Part shown: positions 53,181-62,017 of the stretch, in pieces
How the letters are laid out: every line of letters begins with the position of its first letter
Position numbering within the stretch: position 1 is the first letter of the stretch
Assembly (NCBI RefSeq): GCF_018717645.1
Contig: NZ_JAFLHG010000006.1
Coordinates: forward strand, 124,001 to 188,000
Source: Microbacterium flavum
GTDB taxonomy: Bacteria; Actinomycetota; Actinomycetes; Actinomycetales; Microbacteriaceae
Length of the DNA stretch: 64,000 bases
Reading direction: 5' to 3'
Translations under genes and position numbers: made by a program
Notes under the pieces: model-generated
Databases searched by the model: none
Told to the model about the DNA's origin: nothing
The model's input: only the letters and a program-made list of their open reading frames with translations

Positions 53181-54536
53181 TTACGCTCGCGCCCCGTCGC
53201 CGCGGGCGACGAACGCGTCATAGTCGGCGCGCGAGAGGTCGGCGTATGCCTCGCCCCAGGCCAGGATCGCCTCGCCGATGATGCGGCCGCTGCCGATGTA
53301 GGCGGTGACCGCGGCGGCGCCCGGCGACTGGCAGTGGGCGCGAGCGAGCATGGCGGCGCACGTCTGCGCGTAGCGCCGGAACGGCAGGTCCTCGAGCGTT
53401 TCGACCTCGATGCTCACCTTCATGTCGCGGAACTGGCGGAAGTAGAAGTCGCGGCCGGTGATCATGTGGCCGAGGAAGGGATCCGAGACCCCCTGCAGGA
53501 TCCGCTGCAGAGCGACCACGCGAGCGCCCTGGCCGCCCTCCCGGATGACCGCGCTGAGGTGGTCGGGCTGAGGCTGGCGCCCGTACTCCTCGAGCACGCT
53601 GCGACCCGCCTCCTTCGTCTGCAGGATGAGGGGATGCCCCGCGGCATCCTGCAGCACGGTGACATAGCACCGCGTGCCCACGCTGCCGACGCCTACGACG
53701 CGGCGCGCGGTGTCGGAGGCCGTGTACTGCTGCAGCAGCACCGCGATGTCGACGTTGGTCGACCGGCGGTAGGCGTCGACGTACTCCTCGACCCGCTCGG
53801 TGATCTCCGGCGCGGCGTGGGTCATCGTCGGCGGCGTCTCGATGAAGCGGAGCCGGCCGTCCTCGCCCACCTCGGTGAGCTTGCGCGCGGCGCGCTCGCC
53901 CGTGCGTCTCTGCGCTTCGCGCATCACGGCCTTCACGACGGCGCGGCTGCGCCGGTCGAGGTCGCCGAGGCTCCGGCTGACGTCGAAGTGCTGGTAATAG
54001 CGCTCGAGTGGGCTGAGCCGCACGCCTGCCGCCATCGATCGGGCGTAGGTCCGCACCGTCGCGAGCGCCGTCGTGCGCACGACGTCCGGGTCGCGGTTGG
54101 TGGCCCGCCCGGCGATGATCACGCTCGCGACGAGGCGCTTGAGGTCCCACTCCCACGGTGCCCATGCCGCCTCGTCGAAGTCGTTCAGGTCGAACACGAG
54201 CGTCCGCTGCGGGGAGGCGTAGAACCCGAAGTTCGCGACATGCGCGTCGCCGCAGGAGGCGACGAGGATGCCGCTGGAGGGGCTCGCCGCGAGGTCGGCG
54301 GCCATGAGCGCCGCCGTGCCGCGGTAGAACGCGAACGGGCTCGCCGACATCCGCTGGGTCCGCAGCGGAACGAGCTCGGGGACCCGCCCCGCATTCTGCG
54401 CGTCGAGGATGCCGAGTGGGTCTCGGCCACCTGTGACCAGGTCGCCGAGGCTGCGCCGTGGCGCGGTGCGCCGCCGCTCCCGCCCGGTCGCGAGCGGGTC
54501 GGTCATCGGCGGTGCGGCGGCGGGCGGCGTGGTCAC
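53181..54536 (-). CDS. DUF2252 protein, kinase-like fold
   Basis: A GTG at 54534-54536 gives 451 residues; an ATG at 54506 is a possible start. The DUF2252 core is clear: MSASPFAFYRGTAALMAADL, then SCGDAHVANFGFY and TLVFDLNDFDEAAWAPWEWD, which resemble the catalytic and metal-binding loops of aminoglycoside-phosphotransferase-type kinases. GRDFYFRQFRDMK is another family mark. It is large, soluble and widespread in actinobacteria, with no confirmed substrate. It may phosphorylate a small molecule. Confidence 0.88.
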   Translation of the reverse strand: MTTPPAAAPPMTDPLATGRERRRTAPRRSLGDLVTGGRDPLGILDAQNAGRVPELVPLRTQRMSASPFAFYRGTAALMAADLAASPSSGILVASCGDAHVANFGFYASPQRTLVFDLNDFDEAAWAPWEWDLKRLVASVIIAGRATNRDPDVVRTTALATVRTYARSMAAGVRLSPLERYYQHFDVSRSLGDLDRRSRAVVKAVMREAQRRTGERAARKLTEVGEDGRLRFIETPPTMTHAAPEITERVEEYVDAYRRSTNVDIAVLLQQYTASDTARRVVGVGSVGTRCYVTVLQDAAGHPLILQTKEAGRSVLEEYGRQPQPDHLSAVIREGGQGARVVALQRILQGVSDPFLGHMITGRDFYFRQFRDMKVSIEVETLEDLPFRRYAQTCAAMLARAHCQSPGAAAVTAYIGSGRIIGEAILAWGEAYADLSRADYDAFVARGDGARA

Positions 54537-54609
54537 GTCGTCATCTTCGCATCGCGGCGGGCCCGCTGTTGTCTCCCGCGGGGACAGGCGCGGGTGGTTG
54601 ACTGGACCG

Positions 54610-55101
54610 GTGGATCTCGTGGCGTGCGACCCGGCAGATGTCGAGGCGCTGACGGCGTTCCTCGCCGGAGTCGATCTGACGCTGAGCGGCCTCGATGCGC
54701 CGAGCGTGCGGCTGTGGGTCGAGCGCGACGGGGCGGGTGGGGTCGTCGCGAGCACGGGGTACGAGATCAGCGGGGACGGTCGCCACGCGCTGATCCGGAG
54801 TGTCGCCGTCAGCCCGGCGGAGCGTCGGCGCGGGCACGGCAGCATGCTGGCGCGCTTCGCGCTCGAGCGTGCCGCCGTCGAGGGAGCGACGATGGCATGG
54901 CTGTTCAGTCGTCGCTCGGGTCCGTTCTGGCAGGGCCTCGGCTTCCAGCCCGCGGACCGGGAGGAGCTCGCCGATGCGCTCGCTGACACGCACCAGGTCC
55001 GGCTGTTCCGACAGACCGGGCAGCTGCACCGCGAGGTCGCCTGGTCGCGCCCTCTGACCCGCCCCCGTTTCGACGCCGACTCCCGTAGCCTGGCCGCGTG
55101 A
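54610..55101 (+). CDS. GNAT-family N-acetyltransferase
   Basis: GTG 54610 gives 163 residues, a short one-domain GNAT. Motif A reads IRSVAVSPAERRRGHGSMLA, containing the acetyl-CoA loop, and the C-terminal part has FWQGLGFQPADREEL. The GTG is about 70 bases downstream of the DUF2252 start on the other strand, so the two genes are divergent. The substrate is unknown. Its stop overlaps the start of the next gene by four bases. Confidence 0.82.
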   Translation: MDLVACDPADVEALTAFLAGVDLTLSGLDAPSVRLWVERDGAGGVVASTGYEISGDGRHALIRSVAVSPAERRRGHGSMLARFALERAAVEGATMAWLFSRRSGPFWQGLGFQPADREELADALADTHQVRLFRQTGQLHREVAWSRPLTRPRFDADSRSLAA

Positions 55102-56195
55102 AGCGTCCCCCCACACCGCCCCCGACCCCCGCCACTCCCGCGGCGCCGGCCCTCGCCCCGGCGCTGACGACGCTGCTCACCCTCGCTGCCGCCGTCATCG
55201 CCCTCGCGGGGCTCTTCTTCGCCCGCGAGCTCGTCGGGCCGCTCGCCCTTGCCGCGGTGATCGCGATCATCTGCCACCCCGTGCGCCACCCGCTCGAGCG
55301 GCGGGGGTGGCCGAGCTGGCTCGCGACGACGGCGGTGGTCGCCGTCGCCTACGCGGTGCTCGCCGCGATGGCCGCCATGCTCGTCTACGCAGGCACCGCG
55401 TTCGTCGGACTGGTCCGCGACTCCGCCGACGACCTGGCCGCAACGGCTCAGAGCCTCGTCGCCTGGCTGCGGAGCCTCGGGCTGCAGGAGCAGGCGACGG
55501 ATGCCGCGAACTCGGTCCTCGATCCGTCGACACTGGTGAGCTTCGCGACCTCTCTCGGCGGCAGCGCGCTGGGCGTGCTCACCGCGTTCTTCTTCGTGCT
55601 CGCCTACGTGATCTTCATGGCGGCCGACGGCGCACGCTACTCGCGCGCCGGCGAGACGTTCGGACCGCGGATCCGGCCGACGGTGGAACGCTTCCAGACC
55701 TTCAACCGCAGTGTGCGTCGCTACTACGTGGTCAACGCGACCTTCGGTCTCGTCGTCGCGGTGATCGACGGGCTGGCGCTGTGGGCCCTCGGCATCCCGA
55801 TCCCCATCGTCTGGGCGATCCTCGCCTTCGTCACGAATTTCATTCCGAACATCGGGTTCGTCGTCGGCCTGATCCCGCCGGCGCTGCTCGCCCTCGTCGT
55901 CGGCGGCTGGCCGCTGATGCTCATCGTCATCGCCGTCTACTGCGTCGTGAACGTCACGCTGCAGGTCATGGTCCAGCCGAAGTTCGTGTCGGATGCCGTG
56001 GATCTCAGCCTCACGCTGAGCTTCTTCTCGGTGATCTTCTGGACCTTCGTCATCGGACCGCTCGGTGCGATCCTGTCCATCCCGCTCACTCTCCTGGCGC
56101 GCGCCCTGATCCTCGAGCGCGATCCGCAGAACTGGTGGCTGCTGTGGCTCTCCGGCGACCGGACTGCGCGCCCCCCGGGCGATCCGGCACGCTGA
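55098..56195 (+). CDS. AI-2E-family membrane protein
   Basis: The GTG overlaps the acetyltransferase stop (GTGA) and opens 365 residues with about eight membrane segments. Family marks are a proline-rich N-terminus, a long first-helix pair, GPRIRPTVERFQTFNRSVRRYYVVN and FVTNFIPNIGFVVGLIPPALLAL, followed by a PKFVSDAVDLS region. Members export small molecules or ions; the autoinducer-2 label comes from a few proteins and is not proven here. Confidence 0.85.
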   Translation: MKRPPTPPPTPATPAAPALAPALTTLLTLAAAVIALAGLFFARELVGPLALAAVIAIICHPVRHPLERRGWPSWLATTAVVAVAYAVLAAMAAMLVYAGTAFVGLVRDSADDLAATAQSLVAWLRSLGLQEQATDAANSVLDPSTLVSFATSLGGSALGVLTAFFFVLAYVIFMAADGARYSRAGETFGPRIRPTVERFQTFNRSVRRYYVVNATFGLVVAVIDGLALWALGIPIPIVWAILAFVTNFIPNIGFVVGLIPPALLALVVGGWPLMLIVIAVYCVVNVTLQVMVQPKFVSDAVDLSLTLSFFSVIFWTFVIGPLGAILSIPLTLLARALILERDPQNWWLLWLSGDRTARPPGDPAR

Positions 56196-56218
56196 GTCGC
56201 GTGCGCGCGTGCCGCGCG

Positions 56219-56953
56219 TCAGCTCGAGGGCGTCGCCGCACTGCGGGCGAGGGGACCGGTGAGATAGCGCTGGATCGTCGGCCCGATGTCGGCGGCCAGT
56301 TCGTCGGCGGATGCCGAGGCGATCGGCTCGAGTTCGATCACGTACCGGGTGAGGATGAGTCCGACGATCTGACTGGCGACCAGGGCGGAGCGGTGACGCG
56401 CATCCTGTCCACCGCCGACGCGCTCCCCGATCCGGTGCAGGATCTCGCGCGAGACGAAGCCCACGAGCAGCGACGACGTGCGACGGGTGCCGATCACCGC
56501 GCGCAGCAGCGCCACCCCACGGGTGCGGAACGCGGGGGAGTCCCACAGGCCCACGACGAGCCGCACGAGCCGCTCGCCGGCCGTATCGAGGTCACCCTCG
56601 AGGGCCGCGCCGACCAGCTGCGACGGGTCGACGGGCACGTCGACCGTCGCGGTGAACAGCGCCGATTTGGTGCCGAAGTAGTGGTGCACGAGCGCCGCAT
56701 CCACGCCCGCGGCGTCCGCGATGGCCCGCATCGTCGCGCCATCGTATCCGCGGGCGCCGAACTCCGTCGCGGCCGCCGCGAGGATGCGCTCCCGCGCGTC
56801 GCTCGCCCCGCCACGCGGGCGCCCCCGGCGCCGCGGCGCGCGGGACTCGGGAGGTGGAAGGCGGTCCGATGCGACGCCGCTCCCGTTCCGGCTTGCGCCG
56901 TGGGCGACGTCGGTGCGGGCGCGGCGGACGATCTGGTGCGGGAGAAGGGCCAC
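56219..56953 (-). CDS. TetR-family transcriptional regulator
   Basis: GTG 56953 after GAGAGGAG gives 244 residues with an unusually long basic N-terminus of about 50 residues (RRRGRPRGG). The TetR helix-turn-helix follows: RILAAAATEFGARGYDGATM, ADAAGVDAALVHHYFGTK. The C-terminal ligand domain resembles the DUF1956/TetR_C_25 type. It is convergent with the AI-2E gene and about 165 bases from the SulP gene, which is divergent and could be its target. Confidence 0.85.
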   Translation of the reverse strand: MALLPHQIVRRARTDVAHGASRNGSGVASDRLPPPESRAPRRRGRPRGGASDARERILAAAATEFGARGYDGATMRAIADAAGVDAALVHHYFGTKSALFTATVDVPVDPSQLVGAALEGDLDTAGERLVRLVVGLWDSPAFRTRGVALLRAVIGTRRTSSLLVGFVSREILHRIGERVGGGQDARHRSALVASQIVGLILTRYVIELEPIASASADELAADIGPTIQRYLTGPLARSAATPSS

Positions 56954-57119
56954 ATTCCGGACGCTCCTCTCGTGCGGTACGCCCCGGCGGGGACGGACTC
57001 GAGGCTAATGGCCATCCGCCTCCGTGTCTGCCTCTCCGGCCCGGGCGGCCACACAGCACACCCCCACCGGGTGACCCGAGCGGATGCCGAGACCGGCGCG
57101 GGTCGCAGTTCGCTAGCGT

Positions 57120-58817
57120 GTGAGCGTGCGGCAGAAGCTGAGGGCGGTCTTCTCACGGCGGACGCTCGGCGCGGACCTGCGCGCGGGGGTGGTCCTCGGA
57201 GTCGAGAGCGTCCCCGACGGCCTGGCTTCGGGGTTGCTCGCGGGCGTGAACCCCCTCGCCGGACTCTACGGCTACCTGTTCGGCATGGTCGGGGCGGCCT
57301 TCTTCACGAGCAGCGCCTTCATGGCCGTGCAGGCGACGGGGGCGATGTCCCTCGTCGTGGCCGATGCCGGGCTGGAGACGCGGCCCGATCCCGATCGCGC
57401 CCTGTACACCCTCGCCATCCTCACGGGCATCATCATGATCGTCGCCGCCCTGATCGGCGCGGGTCGGCTGGTGAGCTTCGTGCCCACCGCCGTCATGACG
57501 GGCTTCGTCACCGCCGTCGGCGTGAACATCGTCCTCGGGCAGCTGTCCAACTTCACCGGGTACGGCGCGCAGGGGGCGAACCGCATCGCCAAGACGATCG
57601 ACGTCCTCCTCCATCTTCCGCGGTGGAGCCTGGGCGCGGTGATCGTCGGAGCGATCACCGTGCTCATCATCGTGCTGCTGGCTCCCACGAGGGTCGCGGG
57701 GATGGGACTGGTCGTCGCCGTGGTCGTCGGGTCCGCGGCCGCCGCGCTCCTCGACATCTGGATGTCGACGTCCGTCGTCGTGCTGGATGACCTCGTGGAG
57801 GTGCCACGAGGCCTGCCGCTGCCTGTCCTCCCATCGCTGGATGACGTGGTCTTCCTCATAGTCCCGGCGTTCTCGCTGGCGTTCGTCGGCATCGTCCAGG
57901 GGGCGGGGGTCTCCGCCGGGATCCCGACCGTCGACGGCAAGCCCTCCGACCCCTCGAAGGACTTCCTCGGCCAGGGGATCGGCAACGTCGCCGCCGGGCT
58001 CTTCCGCGGCATGCCCGTCGGGGGGTCGATGTCGGCATCCGCGCTCATCGTGGCGGCCGGTGCGCGCACGCGTCTGGCGCTCGTCGTCTCCGGCATCGTC
58101 ATGGCGATCGTGCTGTTCGTCGCCTCGGATCTGGTCGCGTATGTCGCCATGCCGGCCCTCGCCGCACTGCTGATCGTCGTCGGCGTGCAGACCATCAAAC
58201 CGAGCCGGGTGTACTCGGTGCTCAAGACCGGACCGCTGCAGAGCACGATCATGGGTGTGACGTTCGTGCTGACTCTCCTGATCCCCCTGCAGTTCGCTGT
58301 TCTCGTGGGGGTGGGTCTCGGGATCATCCTGTTCGTGGTGCAGCAGTCCAATCGGGTGCGCGTGCGTCGTGTCGATCTGCTGGCCGACGGCCGGATGCGC
58401 GAGTCCGACCCGCCGAGGGTGGTTCCCGGTGGCGCGGTCCTCGTGCTGCAGCCGTACGGGAGTCTGTTCTTCGCGAGCGCCCCGACGGTGCAGAAGCAGC
58501 TCCCGGCCGCGACCGGCGACTCGCGCCACGCGGCCGTCGTGGTCAGACTGCGGGGCACGGATCAGATCGGATTGGCGTTGATCGACGTGCTGCGCCGCTA
58601 CGCGGCGGAGCTGGTCGCCGTGGATGCGAGCCTCCGTATCGTCGCGAGTGAGCAACGCGTGCTGACGCAGCTGCGGCGCAGCGGGCTGTCCGGCGACCTC
58701 GGGCCCGACCGCGTGTACGAGGGCACCGAGTGGATCGGGAAGAGCCTGCGCGTCGCCGTCGCCGACGCCCAGGACGAGATCGACGCGCGGCGCGGACGGC
58801 CGGGCGGCAGCGACTGA
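57120..58817 (+). CDS. SulP-family anion transporter with STAS domain
   Basis: GTG 57120 gives 565 residues. The transport part has about 12 membrane segments, including GLASGLLAGVNPLAGLYGYL and the later GMPVGGSMSASALIVAAGA; residues about 425-545 form a STAS domain (VVVRLRGTDQIGLALIDVLRR). SulP proteins move sulfate, bicarbonate or other anions. It is not next to the sulfur locus, which lacks a dedicated sulfate importer, so sulfate is plausible but not shown. Confidence 0.88.
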   Translation: MSVRQKLRAVFSRRTLGADLRAGVVLGVESVPDGLASGLLAGVNPLAGLYGYLFGMVGAAFFTSSAFMAVQATGAMSLVVADAGLETRPDPDRALYTLAILTGIIMIVAALIGAGRLVSFVPTAVMTGFVTAVGVNIVLGQLSNFTGYGAQGANRIAKTIDVLLHLPRWSLGAVIVGAITVLIIVLLAPTRVAGMGLVVAVVVGSAAAALLDIWMSTSVVVLDDLVEVPRGLPLPVLPSLDDVVFLIVPAFSLAFVGIVQGAGVSAGIPTVDGKPSDPSKDFLGQGIGNVAAGLFRGMPVGGSMSASALIVAAGARTRLALVVSGIVMAIVLFVASDLVAYVAMPALAALLIVVGVQTIKPSRVYSVLKTGPLQSTIMGVTFVLTLLIPLQFAVLVGVGLGIILFVVQQSNRVRVRRVDLLADGRMRESDPPRVVPGGAVLVLQPYGSLFFASAPTVQKQLPAATGDSRHAAVVVRLRGTDQIGLALIDVLRRYAAELVAVDASLRIVASEQRVLTQLRRSGLSGDLGPDRVYEGTEWIGKSLRVAVADAQDEIDARRGRPGGSD

Positions 58818-58878
58818 CGCGCGGCACCGTGATCATCGGGATGATGCCGGATGGACTGCGCGCGCCGCCCGCGTGCGG

Positions 58879-59526
58879 TCAGCTCGGATCCAGGCGCAGC
58901 ACATCGCCCCCGCCGACGAGCGGGACATCGTCCACGAGACGCAGGGAGCGGGCCAGATCGTCGAGGGCGCGCTCGGCGGTGCCGAAGCTCGTGCGATCGC
59001 CGCCGATCGCGGTCAGCGTCACGAAAGCCGAGCCGGTGTCCCACGTGTAGGTCACGGTGGGCGGCGGGGGAGGGTTATCCGATCCCGCGCCCTGCGTCGC
59101 CGGCAGCGGCGCCGCGAGCTTCTCGCCCGCGCCGAGGGAGGGCGTGCGGAACTCCTCTGTGTCGTCGTACTCGATCGGCATCATCGCGCGCGCCGTCCGC
59201 AGCTGCGCGGTCGCCTGCTGGACCTGCGCGAGCGCCACGACACGCTCGGGATCGTTCTTCCACACCCAGACGAGCACCCGCCCGTCCGCCCGCCGAAGGA
59301 GCGCCGGAACGGCTTGGCTCATCGCCCACGCCGCGACCCCTCGACCGGCTCGGGGGCCGGCACCGGCTCGGGGGCCGGCGGCGGCACCGGGACCGCCCAT
59401 CATGGCGCCCGCGTGCGTCAGCAGCATCGCGATGGCGCGCTTCCGGTGGCGTCGTCCGCGCAGTCCGAACGATCCGGTGACGGGCACCCAGATCGCGGGG
59501 TCGGCATCCGCCTGCAATCGCATCAT
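58879..59526 (-). CDS. Hypothetical protein with Gly/Pro-rich middle
   Basis: The frame from MMRLQADADPAIWVPV to PLVGGGDVLRLDPS has 215 residues. A GAGPRAGRG stretch near residue 55 is low-complexity. The surrounding segments (AVPALLRRADGRVLVWVWKN and FVTLTAIGGDRTSFG) look like beta-strand and helix parts of a globular domain I do not recognise. No signal peptide is visible. Adjacent ATG codons make the start uncertain by one residue. Confidence 0.6.
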   Translation of the reverse strand: MMRLQADADPAIWVPVTGSFGLRGRRHRKRAIAMLLTHAGAMMGGPGAAAGPRAGAGPRAGRGVAAWAMSQAVPALLRRADGRVLVWVWKNDPERVVALAQVQQATAQLRTARAMMPIEYDDTEEFRTPSLGAGEKLAAPLPATQGAGSDNPPPPPTVTYTWDTGSAFVTLTAIGGDRTSFGTAERALDDLARSLRLVDDVPLVGGGDVLRLDPS

Positions 59527-59637
59527 GCGTCCAGGGTAGGCGGCGCGCGCGACAGGCCCGAAAAGGGCGCTCGGGTAGACTGGGCGGGTCGTCGACACAT
59601 CCGTCGCCCCGCCGCAGAGTTAGGCAGCCACCCACCC

Positions 59638-60876
59638 GTGACTTCCCCCGCGACACCCCCCGCCAGCCCCGGGAGCGAGTCCGCCCGATCCGACGCGTCC
59701 TCGCGCGAGCCGCTGACGGTCGTCATCGCCGCCGACACCTTCGCGCCCGATATCAACGGCGCCGCGCGCTTCGCGGAGCGTCTCGCGGCGGGTCTCGCCG
59801 GCCGCGGCCACCACGTGCACATCGTGACTCCGAGCGTCGGCTACCGCAACCACGGCGTGTTCACCGAGAACATCGAGGGCCAGGACCTCACCGTGCACCG
59901 CCTCCCCGGCGTCCGCTGGCCCCCGCACGACTGGCTGCGCTTCGTGTGGCCGTGGCGGGCGAAGCACTACGCGCGGAAGATCCTCACCGACGTGAAGCCC
60001 GATGTCGTGCACAGCCAGTCGCACATCGTCATCGGCCGCGGACTCACGCGCATCGCACGCCAGCGCGGCATCCCGGTCGTGGCCACCAACCACGTCATGG
60101 CCGAGAACATCATCGACTTCACGACCCTGCCGCCTGTGCTCGACAAGGTGGTCGTCAAGCTCGCGTGGGACGACGCCAAGCGGACCTTCGACATGTCGCG
60201 CGCCGTGACGACGCCGACGCGCAAGGCGGCGGAGTTCCTCGAGCAGACGATCGACATCCAGGGCGTCATCCCGATCAGCTGCGGGATCGACAAGCGCAAC
60301 TACACGCCGGATCTCACCCCTCGACAGCACCACCGCGTGCTGTTCGTCGGCCGCCTCACGACCGAGAAGCATGTCGAGGTGACGCTGCAGGCCGTCGCGC
60401 GGCTCGCCCCCGAACTGCCCGACATCACCTTCGACATCGTCGGCGGCGGCGACCAGCGCCGCAACCTCGAGCAGACCGTCCAGCGCCTCGGCATCGAGGA
60501 CCGGGTCGTCTTCCACGGCCGCGTCGGCGAGGAGGAGCTGCGCGCCTCGTACGGCACGGCGGATGTCTTCGCGATCGCCTCGATCGCCGAGCTGCAGTCC
60601 ATCGCGACGATGGAGGCCATGGCATCCGGACTGCCGATCGTCGCCGCCAACGCCGTCGCCCTGCCGCACCTCGTGCAGGACGGCGAGAACGGCTACCTGT
60701 TCGAGCCCGGTGATGTCAGCGACCTCGCCGACAAGCTCCGCCGCGTCCTGACGGCGAGCCCCGAGGAGTACCTGCGGATGCAGGAGGCATCGCTGAAGGG
60801 CGTCGAGATCCACGACATCGAGCGGACCCTCGACACGTTCGAGAAGCTGTACCGCGGCGAACCGCTCGCGGGCTGA
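59638..60876 (+). CDS. GT4 glycosyltransferase (MgtA/PimB-like)
   Basis: GTG 59638 gives 412 residues. The N-terminal half begins VVIAADTFAPDINGAARFAE, and the C-terminal half has the GT4 donor site LFVGRLTTEKHVEVTLQA and the AELQSIATMEAMASG motif, an E-x7-E pair. Such retaining enzymes transfer a hexose from a nucleotide sugar to a lipid or glycan acceptor at the inner face of the membrane. It is followed after 10 bases by a second GT4 gene, so a short glycosylation pathway is likely. Confidence 0.87.
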   Translation: MTSPATPPASPGSESARSDASSREPLTVVIAADTFAPDINGAARFAERLAAGLAGRGHHVHIVTPSVGYRNHGVFTENIEGQDLTVHRLPGVRWPPHDWLRFVWPWRAKHYARKILTDVKPDVVHSQSHIVIGRGLTRIARQRGIPVVATNHVMAENIIDFTTLPPVLDKVVVKLAWDDAKRTFDMSRAVTTPTRKAAEFLEQTIDIQGVIPISCGIDKRNYTPDLTPRQHHRVLFVGRLTTEKHVEVTLQAVARLAPELPDITFDIVGGGDQRRNLEQTVQRLGIEDRVVFHGRVGEEELRASYGTADVFAIASIAELQSIATMEAMASGLPIVAANAVALPHLVQDGENGYLFEPGDVSDLADKLRRVLTASPEEYLRMQEASLKGVEIHDIERTLDTFEKLYRGEPLAG

Positions 60877-60886
60877 GAGGCGAGCG

Positions 60887-61999
60887 ATGCGCCTGCTCTT
60901 CGACGCGCGGTACATCCGCACCGACTTCCACGACGGCATCAGCCGGTATTCGGCCGAGCTCGCCGCCGCCGTCGCGACCCAAGCCCCCGAACGCGGCGTG
61001 CAGGTCGTGTTCCTCATCCACGACGAGGCGCAGCTCGCGTTCCTTCCGACCGGGGCGCGCACCCTCCGCATCCACCCGCCGACCGCGGTGCGCGAGCCGT
61101 TCACGGCGCTCCTGCTGAACCGTCACCGGCCGGATGCCGTGTTCTCGCCGATGCAGACGATCGGATCCGCCGGCCGCAGGTTCGGGCTCATCCTGACGTT
61201 GCACGACACGATCTACTACCGTCATCGCACCCCTCCGCGCGACCTGCCGTGGTACGTGCGGCTCGGGTGGCGGCTCTTCCACCTGTCGTACGTCCCGCAG
61301 CGGCTGACGCTCGACGCCGCCGACGTCGTCGCCACGGTCAGTGAGACGAGCGCCGCGGAGTTCGCGCGAGTCCGCCTCACGAAGCGGCCGGTCGTCGTCG
61401 TCCCGAATGCGCCGCAGCGTCTCGCGGAGCTGCTGCCGGATGGTGTCGCGGAGGGGGCGTCGGTGACCCCCGGCACCCGGAACCTCGTCTACATGGGCTC
61501 GTTCATGCCATACAAGAACGTCGAGACGCTGATCCGCGCGGTCGGGGAGCTCCCCGGTCGGACGCTCCACCTGCTGTCGCGGATCTCCCCGCACCGCCGC
61601 GCCGAGCTCGAGGCTCTCATCCGGCCCTCCGGCGGCGACGTCGTCTTCCACGGCGGCGTGACGGATGCCGAGTACGCGCGCCTCCTCGCGCGCGAGGCCG
61701 TGCTCGTCTCGGCGTCCCTCGACGAGGGCTACGGACTGCCCGTCGCCGAGGCGCTCGCTCTCGGCGTCCCTGCCGTGGTCACCGACATGCCGATCTTCCG
61801 CGAGGTGGCCGGGGCCGGGGCGCTGTACGCGCCGGGCGAGGATGCCGCGGCCTTCGCCGCCGGCATCCGCGCCCTCGACGACCCCGCTCGTCGCGCCGAG
61901 GTCATCGCCGCAGGGACCGCGCACATCGCACGCTTCGACTGGGGCAGGTCCGCGAGCGTGCTGCTCGACGCCGTCGCGACGTTGCCCACGCGGGGCTGA
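60887..61999 (+). CDS. GT4-type glycosyltransferase
   Basis: The 370-residue protein starts MRLLFDARYIRTDFHDGISR and has the acceptor-domain HDTIYYRH and the donor-site YMGSFMPYKNVETLIRA. The E-x7-E motif is DEGYGLPVAEALALG. It belongs to the GT4 group that acts on lipid-linked or surface glycans. It follows the other GT4 gene by 10 bases in the same direction. The acceptor is unknown. Confidence 0.87.
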   Translation: MRLLFDARYIRTDFHDGISRYSAELAAAVATQAPERGVQVVFLIHDEAQLAFLPTGARTLRIHPPTAVREPFTALLLNRHRPDAVFSPMQTIGSAGRRFGLILTLHDTIYYRHRTPPRDLPWYVRLGWRLFHLSYVPQRLTLDAADVVATVSETSAAEFARVRLTKRPVVVVPNAPQRLAELLPDGVAEGASVTPGTRNLVYMGSFMPYKNVETLIRAVGELPGRTLHLLSRISPHRRAELEALIRPSGGDVVFHGGVTDAEYARLLAREAVLVSASLDEGYGLPVAEALALGVPAVVTDMPIFREVAGAGALYAPGEDAAAFAAGIRALDDPARRAEVIAAGTAHIARFDWGRSASVLLDAVATLPTRG

Positions 62000-62017
62000 C
62001 GGCGCACGTCTCCGCGC

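Noticed and set aside
53334..54986. 550-codon plus-strand frame opposite DUF2252
   Set aside because: It is antisense to the clear DUF2252 gene and to the promoter region of the acetyltransferase, with an Arg/Asp-rich composition and no family match.
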